Of a stretch of DNA of 64,000 nt, positions 10,596 to 21,385 are shown in pieces. The stretch comes from Amoebophrya sp. A120 (lineage: Eukaryota; Sar; Dinophyceae; Syndiniales; Amoebophryaceae). Position numbers and translations under genes: made by a program. Numbering within the stretch: position 1 is the first letter of the stretch; the number at the start of each line of letters is the position of its first letter. Location of the stretch: contig CAJINV010000006.1 in the NCBI GenBank assembly GCA_905178155.1, positions 2,582,658 through 2,646,657 of the forward strand. Reading direction: 5' to 3'. Below the pieces are notes generated by a model. That model did no database searches. It saw nothing but the letters and a program-made list of their open reading frames with translations, and was not told where the DNA came from.

Positions 10596-13254
10596 CTACC
10601 TTCCACCCGACGATGTCGATTCAGAAGTGCTCTTTTATCAAATGCAAATATGTCTGGGTCAGGAAACTTGTAATGCTGAGTTGTGAGTAGTGAATTCTCT
10701 CTAATGCACAGCCAAGCATGAGAAATATTCGCGCGGCTTAGTGTTGCGCTTTCCGCATGCCAAGCTGTGTTTTGCATGACAAGCAAAAGGGTCTCTTCTT
10801 GGACACGCATCACAAAACTCTTCCGTCATGCCAGACAAGCATGACAAACCTTGCATCCTTACAGACCCAGACATATTCGCAACGCATATCTTTAAAACCC
10901 TGTCAAAAGCTCGGATTAAGTTCTCCGGTTCCTGGGCCCCCGAGATCGCGACAACCGGCTCGAAAATTTCCCCTGCTGAACATGCGCCATCGTGGTCTTC
11001 TTCAGGAACCGTAGTTCTTTTCGGTGCACCTTCATTATCGCGGCCACTAGCAGCAAAACTCCTACTATTCAACCCGATAAAAAAAGCCGGTACTCCGTTG
11101 ACCGCGTATTTTCCCTTGTGGCTTTCTTCCAACAATGTGCGCACTTCGGACGCCAAAAACGTTGTATCAAATGTAAAAATGTCTGGGTCTGGAAGAGTTC
11201 ATGTTTGTCATGCTTTTCTGGCGTGATTCTTAAATCTGTCATGCACGTTGCCCAAGCGCTCCGTTTTTCTGTGATGCAGAAGCGCAGTTTGTCATGCAGA
11301 GTAGGCAACACCTAGGAGCTCAGAAACTTGTCATGCTGAGCCAGCATTTGTAGCCTCATCATGAGACGCCACCGAGCATCACAAGTTTCCAGACCCAGAC
11401 ACTTTTACATTTGATACGTTGGGTCGCTTTCCAATTTCTCGACCCATTTCGCCTCGATTTTTGCCGCCAGTCCGATCTTTATTAAAAGGAAAAATCAAAT
11501 CCCCCCCTCCCCATCCTCCAAGGGAGACTTGTGTAGCATGATGTGTGATCACGAGTCGCGTTGTCATGCTAGAAGGGATGAAGAGATGGTGCAGAAGACT
11601 GTAGTTCTGGCTGGCGTGGGAAAGCTTTGCGTCTTCAGCATGACAGGAAGCAACTGGAAACGGGAAACAGCGTGACAAATTGCCTGCAAACGAGGAAGCA
11701 GCTGCGTCTCTTGGCCCTCTAGCAATACAAGTTGATTTGTCGTCACAACTCAGCATCACAAATTTTCTTTTCGATATGGGGAGAGAGGAAATTTTTTCGC
11801 CACAATAATCTTTTTCAACGTGTCAAACTCCCCGATCCAGTTCTCCTTCTCGAAAAAATTGTTGAAAAGCATCTCCTATCCTGTGCAAAAGTATCGCACT
11901 CGTAGTAATTGCAATCATGCATTACAAATTTTTTTCTGGAGGTAAATCCGCATTACAACTTTTATTTCTCATGCAGCTGAGGAAGTTTGTAATGCATTTA
12001 GACGAGTACGATACTTTTGCAACGCATATCTCCACGACCGTGTCCTGCTTTTGCATATGGGAGTGTCAGGACCGAAATCCACGAGGTTGAAACAGTTTGT
12101 CATGCACAAAACGGAAGCCACAAAATGCCTGTCTTGCACCAGAGGTGGCAAGTGAGGCGGATTCTTGTGACGAGCCTTTTACTTTTTGAAACTAGAAATA
12201 GAACTGCTAAAGCAGCACGACAGAACCAAACTTCTTCGCCCCAAACAGCGTGACAAATTGGATTTCGATGCTACCAACATTTGTAGTCTTGCGCCGCTTA
12301 TAAAGTGCGCTTCCAGCAACTCGCATCGGTTTTGTGCATCACAAATTTTATTGCAACTTTGTCCATTTCGCTCCTGACGCCTCCATATTGCAAAGACCCG
12401 CCGTACTCCGGTCGCGAAGCCAAATAGATCAGGCGGTGGGAATATCAAATGCAATTATGTCTGGGTCTGCAAACTTGTGATGCTAAAATGTGCATGATGA
12501 AAACAACTTCCGAATGAAGCCCAGCATGACAACTTCCCAAAACGCTTTCTCATAGGCAATCCGCATGAGAAACTGCGTTTTTGCATGACAAAAGAGGCTG
12601 CGACTTATTTTGTTGCTTATGCAATACAGATTTCCCAGGATTGTAGAGCTAGCATTACAAGTTCCAACCTTCCAGACCCAGACATTTTTGTAGTGCATAG
12701 GGAATTAAAGGTGTTGCCGGTGTAGCCCTCGTAGTTGAAATTTATATCCTCCGTTCTCCCCACCTTCTGCAAGTAGGGAATGATCTGGCTCGCCCGGTCG
12801 GGGCCGAATTTTTGCTCGTAGTAGTCCCTTTTCCGTACCTTTTCGGCTTGGGGAAACTGTGGGTTCAGCTGAAACGGCAACCATTCGATGTTGAAGTTCA
12901 CGTTGGTTGCAACTTGGTCATCTTCAGCAGGAGTTTGCTGTGTGTGTTCTTGTGCGGTAGTACTTCTATTTGCCGTCGTATTGTACTCCTTTATCGCGGT
13001 CTCCAGTCGGCGTTTGCCGACGAAACACCATTATCCTGTGCAAAAGTATCGCACTCGTAGTAATTGCAAATATGCATGACAAATCTTCTTCCTAAGGTAA
13101 AACAGCATTACAAATTTCATTTCTCATGCTGAGGAAATTTGTAATGCAATTCATACTAGTACGATGCTTTTGCAATTCATAACCATGGTCAGACCGTGTC
13201 CGACACGATCTTGATCTGGATCTGCCGCGCGGCCTGCTTCCTCGCGGGCTGCAT
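10596..13254 (-). CDS. DsbA/FrnE-like thiol oxidoreductase, probable selenoprotein (U-P-W-C active site), seven introners
   Basis: Exons 13182-13254, 12700-13031, 12388-12442, 12029-12055, 11808-11876, 11417-11479, 10889-11164 and 10596-10635 sum to exactly 300 codons once each introner and 5 bp are removed. The product is a DSBA-like thioredoxin-fold protein: IKIVSDTV-TGA-PWCFVGKRRLE at residues 14-34, FNIEWLPFQLNP, YYEQKFGPDRASQI, GYTGNTFNSHRLI, then YAVNGVPAFFIG (cis-Pro loop) and VVAISGAQEPENLIRAF. FrnE-type relatives have CPWC; here codon 22, the first Cys, is TGA (13189-13191). The frame is open on both sides with family motifs, so I read it as selenocysteine. The TGA lies 3 bp from the first introner's TSD. 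A SECIS-like hairpin is at 10314-10369. No signal peptide is evident. An Asp/Gly-rich insertion separates the last two motifs. Confidence 0.85.
10636..10888. mobile_element. Introner, family A, TSD TCTTT
   Basis: TATCAAATGCAAATATGTCT at one end, ACATATTCGCAACGCATA at the other. Removal gives FDRVLK-STSEST. Confidence 0.9.
11165..11416. mobile_element. Introner, family A, TSD CGTTG
   Basis: Perfect TATCAAATGTAAAAATG or CGT arms on both sides. Its interior is the reverse orientation of copies at 6377 and 19189. Removal gives ESDPT-FLASEV. Confidence 0.92.
11480..11807. mobile_element. Introner, family E, TSD ATCTT
   Basis: TATTAAAAGGAAAAATC with C-rich arm at one end, G-rich arm with TTTTTCGCCACAATA at the other. 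Removal gives DTLKK-IGLAAK. Confidence 0.9.
11877..12028. mobile_element. Introner, family B, TSD TCTCC
   Basis: TATCCTGTGCAAAAGTATCG pairs with CGATACTTTTGCAACGCATA. Removal gives DTVVE-MLFNNF. Confidence 0.92.
12056..12387. mobile_element. Introner, family C, TSD TTGCA
   Basis: TATGGGAGTGTCAGGACCG pairs with CTCCTGACGCCTCCATA. Removal gives GGSLQ-KQDTVV. Confidence 0.92.
12443..12699. mobile_element. Introner, family A, TSD GGGAA
   Basis: TATCAAATGCAATTATGTCT at one end, ACATTTTTGTAGTGCATA at the other. Removal gives GNTFNS-HRLIYL, a family motif. Confidence 0.92.
13032..13181. mobile_element. Introner, family B, TSD ACCAT, inside the CxxC motif
   Basis: TATCCTGTGCAAAAGTATCG pairs with GATGCTTTTGCAATTCATA. 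It splits the active site: the exon ends at PW and removal restores PWCFVGK. Confidence 0.93.
13189..13191 (-). other. In-frame TGA at active-site Cys position (putative selenocysteine codon)
   Basis: Minus strand GTC TGA CCA TGG, continuing TGT TTC GTC GGC after introner removal. It reads V-(U)-P-W-C-F-V-G where relatives have VCPWC. Alternatives are a stop mutation or assembly error; a one-base TGC to TGA change cannot be excluded from this window. Confidence 0.7.
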
Positions 13255-13755
13255 GGTCGTTGAATGAACTATCGTCCCTGACCGACGAGCGAAAGAAAAC
13301 AACTGGATGAAATAATTATTCCAGTATAGTTGTAGTAGCCAAGTGGTAAAAGCCAAAGCACCTATGTCGTGCAGGGTTGGGTGCTAGAAGTAGCGCCTCT
13401 AGGTGGACGAGTTGTTGGACGAGACCTGATGGCTCGGGAAGTTGCGCTTGAAAAAGACTTCCAGTCATGCTCTTGTGGACGATGAAGAATATCTGGTCTT
13501 GATAAACACCTGGTTCTACTCTCGTTGTTCTGTTACAGTGCCCGTCTTGCCCTCTCTCTGTCAAATGCACGGTCGTTGTTGTCGAACACGATTGATTTTT
13601 CTTTGGACCACGTGATGTGGAGTATTGAAAACGTCATTTCTGCTCCTTTTTCCATCACCCTCAATGATCTTCGCCACTATAGAATCAATACCGGTGCTAC
13701 ATGCAACTGTGACCAGCACACTGCTCGGACTACATCTATTCCGCAGGAGCTTCGG
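13255..13755. other. Intergenic, 500 bp
   Basis: Separates the start of the oxidoreductase gene from the stop of the next upstream gene. No feature recognised; no introner is present, consistent with their confinement to genes. Confidence 0.5.
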
Positions 13756-16700
13756 TCAAATCCTTCTCTCCAACCCGAGCAATTTTTGCCTCGCCATCGC
13801 CCCAAGTACCCGCTTCTCTTTCCGCCGTTGCCGCAACACCGCGTGTCTCTGGTGTCTTTTCCGCGGTTGGAAGTAATTCAGCGCCTTGCGGGACTGCCAC
13901 TCGTAATTTACTTGGAGAGAAGAAGAAGGTGGCACTTTTGTTCCATCGGTGTCAAGTTGACAAGCAGCAGCAGTTTCGTCATTTCGGCCCCCAAAAACAG
14001 TTAACGCAGTACAACTATCAGAAGCGAAGCTTGTCGTGGGTTTTCTGTCAGAGAAACCTCTAGTGCGCAGCCTCGCTGTTGACGCTTCTGCTCCTTCACG
14101 CGGTCGAAAGCTCAGTTTCCGTTTCAAATAGTACACTTTTCCCTTGTGCAGAAACGAAAACCGCTCCCGGTTCCGCCAAGACCGCTCGGGCGGGTGGATG
14201 AAATTCTTCGTAGTGCATCCGGGTAGCAGCTTTAGCTCGTTTTCCTCGATGACCAATTGCGCCTCATCTGCATGATCCTTGTTTATGTTGGTATGGATTG
14301 CAAATATGTCTGAGAGGTCTGGAAGATTCCAACTCGTCAAGCTAAGTCCGAATCATGCAAAGATCTGTGTTGCACTGTAGTGCCAAAAGCTGCCCACCTT
14401 CGACCAAGCTGGGAGCGAATTTCTCATGCAGGAGAGGCATGATAGAGACCTCGCAGAGTCTGTCATGCTAGGTCCCGCATTCCAGATTCATGGGCCATAG
14501 AAAATTTGCATGACAAGTTTACACTCTTCCAGACCCAGACAGATTTGCATTTGATAGTTGGGTCCGTCTGGCAAGAACCGCCTCGCCGTCGCGTCGGTGC
14601 TTGTTGTGCTCCCGCCCGCAATACCAGTTTTTGAAGATGAGCCGATTTGGCTTTCTTCGCGCCGTCTCTGCTCCACTTGTTGTTCCACTTTCGTGAACTG
14701 CAGCGGAAAGCGGGTGCTCAGCGTTGTTGTTGAGCTGGTAGTTCTTGCACCAGTTGAAGGTCCTCTCCCTCTTCTTCTACTAGCGATGTTCAGGGTTTCG
14801 TCGTCCTTTCGTTCAAGTTCGTCTTCACTGACGGAAGACAGCTTGATGTCCTGGTGGCCCCCCTGCTGATCTACCATTTGATGTTTATGGATGTGTCAGG
14901 ATTGAAATCGACAAAGTTGAAATAACTTGTAATGCATAAAATGAATAAAAAGTTGTGGCCCAGTTTCCAAGTGGCACATGACAAATTTGGGTAGAACCGA
15001 AATCCAGTTTGTCATGCTGTTTGGGTAAGGATGACGCCTTTTGTCATGCTACTTTAGCAGCTCAGTGTCTACCCCTTAACAGGCTTACAATCTGCCTCGC
15101 TTGCCTACTCTGCAAGGCAGGCACTTTGTGGGCTGCATTTTATGCATGACAAACTCTTTCAACTTTGACAATTTCAATCCTGACGCTTCCATAATGGTCC
15201 TGCTCCTTGTACAAATGCGCCATCTATCAAATGCAAAAATGTCTGGGTCTGGAAGAATGCAACTTGTGATGCTGCAGTTGGATTCCAAAAAAATCTGTAT
15301 TGCATGAGTAGCACAGGGAATGTAATTTTTGGTACGGTGAGAAGAAATTTGTCATGCGGAATCGGCATCAAGAAGCCCTCAAAAAGTCTGTATTGCTACG
15401 GTATGCATCACAGACATCATGGCTCATGCAAAACGTGCATGACAGGTGTCAAAATCTTCCAGACCCAGACATTTTTACAGTTGATACCATCACGGCGTCG
15501 GGCCGCGGAGGCATGCCCCGCATGGCGAGTCGCTGCTCCACCAGCAGGGCTTTCTCGTCTTGTTGTTCTACGGTGTCTTCTTCATGCGGGCCTTTCTTGA
15601 TGTTCCCAGGTAAGAGCTGTGCAACAAGGGCGGGACCATCTTGTCTACTAATTTTCCGCAAGGATGAAAAGTACTCCGTCGCGTGGTCCTCCCCCGTAGT
15701 AGAAGAAGTTCCAAGCAGCCGCATCTCCTCGGCGATGCTCTTTCCCAACCTGTTTTCTCGCTCGGAAGTTAAGCCTGTCACGCAGTCCCCGGCCGTGATT
15801 TGTCCCTTCTCTTCCAGTATGAACTGCAAAAGTATCGCACTCGTATAAATGCATTTTAAATGCATTTATGAGAATAAATTTGTAATACAAATTTCCTCGG
15901 CATGAGACATAAAATTTGTAATGCGGATTTACCTTAAAAAGAAGATTTGTACTGCACGATTGCAATACGAGTACGATACTTTTGCGCAGGATATCCAGCT
16001 CCTCTAAGACGAAGGTTTTCCAGTCCGATTTCCCCATGCAATACAAGTAACTCGACAAGGAAAAAGGCTTTGCGATGATCGGGTGCGGAAGCGGTTTGCA
16101 ATTCGGCAGATTCTCATACCGAACGAAATCGAACGCGCGTTTCTTCGTTTGTTTTTCGATCAACCCGGCGAGGAATGGTTTGGAAAACTGCCCGAATTTC
16201 CGCACGTAGTCGACCACTTCGATGATGGAGATGGTAGAAAAACACCGCGTGAACAGCGCCGTCAACTCCGCGTTGTGCATATGGAAGCCTCAGGTTTGAA
16301 ATCGACAAAGTTGACCTGATTTGTCATGCATAAAATGCAAAGCACGAAGCGCCTGTCTTGCCGGGATGGCAAGTGAGGCAGATTGTCAGTCTATTTAGGG
16401 TTTGACTTAGAGCTGCTAAAGGAGCACGACAAAAGCAGTCTTCTGTGCCCAAACAGCATGACAAATTGGATTCCAGTGCTCCGAAAATTTGTCATGCACC
16501 AGTTCGAAATTGGGCTCCCAACAACTGGCATCGATTTTATGCATCACAAGTTATTTCAACTCTGTCGATTTCAATCCTGACACCCCCATAGTGCACCGTC
16601 CCGAAATAATCTTCGCTGCAGTGCCGAATCAGGTTTTCGTAGCTTTGTTGCGAGTACTTCTCCTATCCTGAGTAAAAACGTCCCCACTCCATAGTCACGA

Positions 16701-19700
16701 ACGATGGGAAATCTGCTCGACAAATCGACCAGCTTTGGTTGTTGCGCATGACAAGTTTGGTCTCGTAGTGCGATGCTGCTTAGCTCGTGGAGCAGCATCA
16801 CAGATCTAGCCTGTCATGCTGATTGGAGCATTGCAAACTCCAAAACACGACTAGAGCATGCTTCTCATGGGGCCGCGCATGACAAACATGTTCCAGCATG
16901 CAGACCTGCATGGCGATTATGGGGTGGGGACGTTTTTACATAGGATATCTCCCGAAACAACGCGATCCGGTGACACAGTTTCAAACACTTCTCCGCGGGA
17001 ATGAACTTCACGAGTTCATTATGCATTGCAAATGTGTCTGAGGTTGCAACTTGTGATGCTGTCTTTCGATTCCAAAAAAATCTGTGTTGCATGGCCAGCA
17101 ATAGAAACGCAGTTTGTGCTACGCGGAGAGGGCATTTCTCATGCGGATTAGGCAGCAGAAAGCTCCCTAAAGGAAATCTGTGATGCTAGGTCATGCATTA
17201 CGGGCATCATGGGTCATGCAAAGCATGCATGACAAACCAGGCAATCTTCCAGACCCAGACATATTTCTTGCACTGGATATTGATACTTGAATACCGTGTG
17301 CAAATCCTTCTGCGAGAGGCGGTCAACATCTAGAACCCGGACCCGAATCGGCCCCTTGCTCGGGTCAAACCAGGTCCCGAGTTTTAATCGCTTCTGCCGC
17401 TGTCGGTAGGTGAGGGAAGAAGCGTTCGCAGGAGTAGAACCGTATGAAAGTGTCAGAATCGAAATTGACAAAATCGAAATAATTTGTGATGCACAAAATC
17501 GACGCCAGTTGGAGCCTCGGTTTCCAAGTGGCGCATGACAAATTTCGGAAGCACCAAAATCCAGTCTGTCATGCTGTTTGGGCAAAGAAGACTGCTCCTG
17601 TCATGCTACTCTGGCAGCACATCGTCTTTCCCTAAACAGGCTTGCAATCGGTCGCATTTGCTTGCTCCCCAACACAGGCCATCCGTGCTCTACATTTTAT
17701 GCATTGCAGATTTTTCGATTTTGTCGATTTCGATCCTGACAGTCCCATAAACCACTTCTACATGATATCCTGTGCGAAAACGACGTCCCCGCCCCGCAGT
17801 CAAGTTGGAAAATCTGCATAGAGAAATCAAGATCAACACGCTTTGGCTGTTCTTGCGCATGACAGGTAGTTTGGGTTCGCAATGTCATCGCGTTGCGGTT
17901 GCGCTAGTGCAGCAGCATCACAAATCTCGCATCTCATGCTGATTCGAGCTTCACAAATTTCAAAACAGCACTAGAAAATGCGTCTCATGGGGTTCAGAAA
18001 GGGAAGCATTTTAAGCATGAGGTTTGCACCACCACTCTGGGTTGGGAACGTTTTTGCAGCTCAGGATAGTACTACAAATCCGGCTATCGTTGTTCATCTC
18101 CGCAGCTTTCGCCAGGAATTTTAACGCCCTTTTTTGCCCTCTGCCTACACCCGGATGTAATAGTTGCAGAGCTTCTACTGAGGTTGAAGACCCTGTAGTA
18201 CTGCTGCTGGAGCCGGGTGATCCTTTCCCCGCGACGGCTATTGCAAGGAAAAATCCCCCCCTCCCCATACTCAAAGGGAGATTTGCGTAGCATGATTTGT
18301 GATCACAAATCACGTTGTCATGCTAGAAGGGAAGAGATGCAAATTGTAGTGCTGGCTGGCGTGGGAAAGCCTTGCGCTTCAGCATGACAGGAAGCAACTG
18401 GAAACGGGAAACAGAGTGACAAATTGCCTGCAAACGAGGGAACAGCTGCGTCTCTTGGCCTTCTAGCAATGCAATTCGATTTGTGGTCACAAATCTGCAT
18501 CACAAATTTTCTTTTCGATATGGGGAGGGAGGATTTTTCCTTTTGATAACGGCGGCTCTCGAACTAGAGCCCGCCCGATTCGCTTGCTCCAGCTCCGATT
18601 GGAGAAACTGCCGTTTCGAAGAAAAATGATCTTCGTGGGTCTGAAATAAATTCTTGTTCCTGCTCTTGTCAGGCGCAGTAGTGTTTTTATTCCCATCACC
18701 CGCGTAGTACGAAGGTGTCGTTTGCACGCAACTTGTATCAATCTTCCGGTTTTCGTGGTATTCTGGGCGTTTTTTGTACGGACCGGGTTCTTCGGTGTCA
18801 AGGAGTTCGACTCTGGTGGCTATCACAATGAAAATTGCCCCTACCCCCGAACTTGAAAGCATTTGCATTGCAAACTTTTCCAAACGAAACACTCGCTCTC
18901 TTGCATCTATCAGCATCACAGATTTCCGCTCGTGAATAGCAAAAATTTGTATTGCAGAAGATCCCAGCAAGAGCGGCGTTTGTCATGCAAGCGATGCGAA
19001 ACAGGCCTAGACTCTGCATCAGAAAGGTTCACTCTCCTTTCACGCATAGATAAAAAGTTCTTCATTTGAAAACCTTATGCATCACAAATTTTTTGCAACT
19101 TTGGGGGTGGGGGCAATTTTCCTCGCGATAGTGGCTTCCATTGGTCTCTTTGTCCTCGGAAAATCATCTTCAACCCCGTGGTCTTTTTTATCAAATGTAA
19201 AAATGTCTGGGTCTGGAAACTTGTGATGCTGTGTGGCGTATCATGAGGAGGCGACAGTTGCTGGCTCAGCATGACAAGTTTCGGAGCTTCTAGGTGTTGC
19301 CTATTCTGCATGACAAACTACGTTTCTGCATGACAGAAAAGTGGGGCTCTTTGGTAATGTGCATGACAGATTTAAGAGTCATACCAGACAAGCATGACAA
19401 ACTTGCATTCTTCCAGACCCAGACATTTTTACATTTGATATTTTTCCCCTTTTATTTGCAACAGACCGCTGTGGTCCTCGTCAACAGCGCCTCGTCTCAA
19501 GCCAGAAAGGGATGCTGGTGAAGTTCTTGCGGCGACAACAGAACTGTGTCCTACTACCTGTTGTACCCTGTCACAGTTGTACTCCGGCCCCCGCTGCACT
19601 GGGTCCACGACGTCCACACTTTCTTCTTGTTGGTCTACTTCATTTGCAGGAGCTTCAGTCGCCGTCAATGCTTCTCCGGCTACCGTGCTGTTGAAGGCTG

Positions 19701-20622
19701 AAGGGTAGTAGAGCTTTACCACAGAGCATCGTAAGAAAAACCTGTCTCAACAGTCTCAAACCTTTATTGCAGACTCAGCAATACAAAGTTCTGTGATGCA
19801 AGAAACAAAAAATCTCTGATGCGTTTAGACAGCAAGGGATATTAACACATATGAAAGATGATCGGTCTTTCTTGCATCTCCAGCATGACAAAAAACTGTC
19901 TCGAGGAAGTTCCGCATTACAAGTTGAGACTGAGACAGTTTTTTCTCGCGATCATACAGAGGAATCCAAAACGTCCAGCTCGTAGTCTTGGTAGTAGTCC
20001 TGCTCCGCGAAGACATCATCGTCTTCCTCTATGTATGCATTGCACATATCCCTGGATGTCTGGATTTGTGATGCGAGAATTGAAGGACAAGAAGATCTGT
20101 GATGCATGAATGCGATGGGCCAGTTTTTTTGTCGTGCTGGATGGAAGTTTGTCATGCGTTTTCCGAATGAATCAGCAACAAGCCTTTCCAAACTTCTGAT
20201 GCTCCTGCTATGCCGTACAAGCGGCTAGTACCCTCTGTATGCTGCGAGTGTCAGCAACACAAATTTCCACATCCAGACATTATATTTGCATTTGATACTA
20301 TGCCGTCGTGGTCTTCTGAAGCTACATTACTACGTGTTAGTCTGGAGGGTAGTGGCAAAATTTCCGGCGTTCCGCGACGAGGTGCTGGTCCGGAGAACGT
20401 CGGGCTCGTGGGGGCTGCAGATTTTGCAGAAGCGCAAGATGTTGATACCGACCTGGTATTCGGGCACGACGGCGCGCCGGAAATACTCGTGGAAAACGCG
20501 TCGTGCCACGGGGAAGTAGAAGAGGAGGCTCGCAATAAATAAATCCGCCGTCTGGGCGGCAACTGCACCGCTGGTTTTGGAAAATAAGTGTAGTTCTTAA
20601 AAATTATGCTAGTGGAGCTCAT
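13756..20622 (-). CDS. Large protein of unknown function split by 14 introners
   Basis: Fifteen minus-strand exons join, each after element-plus-5-bp removal, into about 980 codons from ATG at 20622 to a stop at 13756. The N-terminal third is low-complexity and acidic (IEEDDDVFAEQDYYQDYELD, then Thr/Glu/Gln-rich). A better-conserved-looking middle follows: LTYRQRQKRLKLGTWFDP, TVFKYQLVKFIPAEKCLKLC, SQQSYENLIRHCSEDYFG, ELTALFTRCFSTISIIEVVD, YVRKFGQFSKPFLAGLIEKQ. These helical segments recall organelle RNA-binding helical-repeat proteins only in style. The C-terminal part is basic (GKVYYLKRKLSFRPREG; QPRKRHQRHAVLRQRRKEKR). I do not recognise the family. Junctions that restore single codons across diverged TSDs, such as 17020-17279, support the exon chain. 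The start is the first ATG of the 5'-most exon and is less certain. Confidence 0.7.
14292..14556. mobile_element. Introner, family A, TSD GTTGG
   Basis: TATGGATTGCAAATATGTCT at one end, AGATTTGCATTTGATA at the other. Removal gives LPDGPN-INKDHADE. Confidence 0.88.
14886..15193. mobile_element. Introner, family C, TSD ATGTT/ATGGT
   Basis: TATGGATGTGTCAGGATTG pairs with CAATCCTGACGCTTCCATA. Removal gives YKEQDH-QMVDQQ. Confidence 0.9.
15225..15486. mobile_element. Introner, family A, TSD CCATC
   Basis: TATCAAATGCAAAAATGTCT at one end, ACATTTTTACAGTTGATA at the other. Removal gives RPDAVM-AHLYKE. Confidence 0.92.
15818..15993. mobile_element. Introner, family B, TSD TCCAG
   Basis: TATGAACTGCAAAAGTATCG pairs with CGATACTTTTGCGCAGGATA. 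Removal gives FVLEELE-EKGQIT. Confidence 0.92.
16280..16590. mobile_element. Introner, family C, TSD GTGCA
   Basis: TATGGAAGCCTCAGGTTTG pairs with CAATCCTGACACCCCCATA. Removal gives DYFGTVH-NAELTAL. Confidence 0.92.
16664..16946. mobile_element. Introner, family D, TSD TCTCC
   Basis: TATCCTGAGTAAAAACGTCC pairs with GGGACGTTTTTACATAGGATA. Removal gives ALFRE-KYSQQSY. Confidence 0.92.
17020..17279. mobile_element. Introner, family A, TSD TTCAT/TTGAT
   Basis: TATGCATTGCAAATGTGTCT at one end, ATATTTCTTGCACTGGATA at the other. Removing element plus 5 bp gives VFKYQ-LVKFIP. Confidence 0.9.
17443..17749. mobile_element. Introner, family C, TSD AACCG/AACCA
   Basis: TATGAAAGTGTCAGAATCG pairs with CGATCCTGACAGTCCCATA. 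Removal gives CRSG-STPANASS. Confidence 0.9.
17763..18071. mobile_element. Introner, family D, TSD CTACA
   Basis: TATCCTGTGCGAAAACGACG near one end, AACGTTTTTGCAGCTCAGGATA at the other. Only 14 bp separates it from the family C copy. Removal gives DSRIC-RSGST. Confidence 0.85.
18239..18548. mobile_element. Introner, family E, TSD ACGGC
   Basis: TATTGCAAGGAAAAATCCC with C-rich arm, and GAGGATTTTTCCTTTTGATA. Removal gives SSRAA-VAGKGSP. Confidence 0.92.
18821..19130. mobile_element. Introner, family E variant, TSD GTGGC
   Basis: TATCACAATGAAAATTGCCC pairs with GGGCAATTTTCCTCGCGATA. Removal gives KRPMEA-TRVELLD. Confidence 0.9.
19189..19440. mobile_element. Introner, family A, TSD TTTTT
   Basis: Near-perfect TATCAAATGTAAAAATG arms at both ends. 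The interior is close to the copy at 6377. Removal gives KGEK-DHGVEDD. Confidence 0.92.
19726..19955. mobile_element. Introner, family F-like, TSD ACAGA
   Basis: GCATCGTAAGAAAAACCTGT pairs with ACAGTTTTTTCTCGCGATCAT. Removal gives DVLDSS-VVKLYYP. Confidence 0.85.
20034..20297. mobile_element. Introner, family A variant, TSD CTATG
   Basis: TATGCATTGCACATATCCCT at one end, ATATTTGCATTTGATA at the other. Removal gives EDHDGI-EEDDDVF. Confidence 0.88.
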
Positions 20623-21385
20623 CGTGCTGGAAAGATCAGAAGCAGGAGCAGCAAAAGTGATAAATCAAGGTCTCCTGCAGCTGAAATTCAATCGTGAGAA
20701 CAAGTCGGGGTGGCTGGTGCACTATTCAGGGTACAACATCATATGAAACAGAAAAGCGCAGTACTATCACGATCAAGAAAAATACCTTCATCCTCTCGTA
20801 GTTCGACGAAAACACCACGAGCGGATTGAAAGTCTTGATCTCCAAAAACAAAGAATCGTGATCTTCGGAAACAGTCAGACAGAAACTGCTTGATCCGAAC
20901 GGAACGCTTGCTTTATTTCTGATAGCAGCTCACAGAGCCGGATGTCCTTCGTCAAGCACATGGCTGCTAGCTCCTAAGCAGCACGACGAAAGCTTCTAGA
21001 CAGCAGAACGTCTACCGGAAGAGAGTGGTAAGAAGAACGAGAGGTCCCTTAGTTTAGAGGACCGATAGGCGTACACAGTCCTTGACATCGATCGTGGACA
21101 AGCAAAACTGCTTTGATCTTTGCCACCAGAAGATCGAAAAATTGTAACACTTCGCAACCATGCCGCCTTTCCCGCTATGCGCGCACGCACAGTGACCACA
21201 CCTAGTGCTTGTTTCTGTCTCGCCGGCTCTGACAGCGATCCTCGTTGAACCTATCCAATCATTCCTCAAAGAAATCATGTTCTTCCTGTGAAACTTTTGC
21301 AAGACATCAAAAGCACCTGTTCATCTTGTCCTCAAGTGGTCCATTCAACAACTTGTCTAAAGTAGACCAAGGACCTCGCACCAGC
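20623..21385. other. Intergenic, about 760 bp
   Basis: No supported coding exon or introner. Short open frames run in both directions without family resemblance. Confidence 0.45.
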
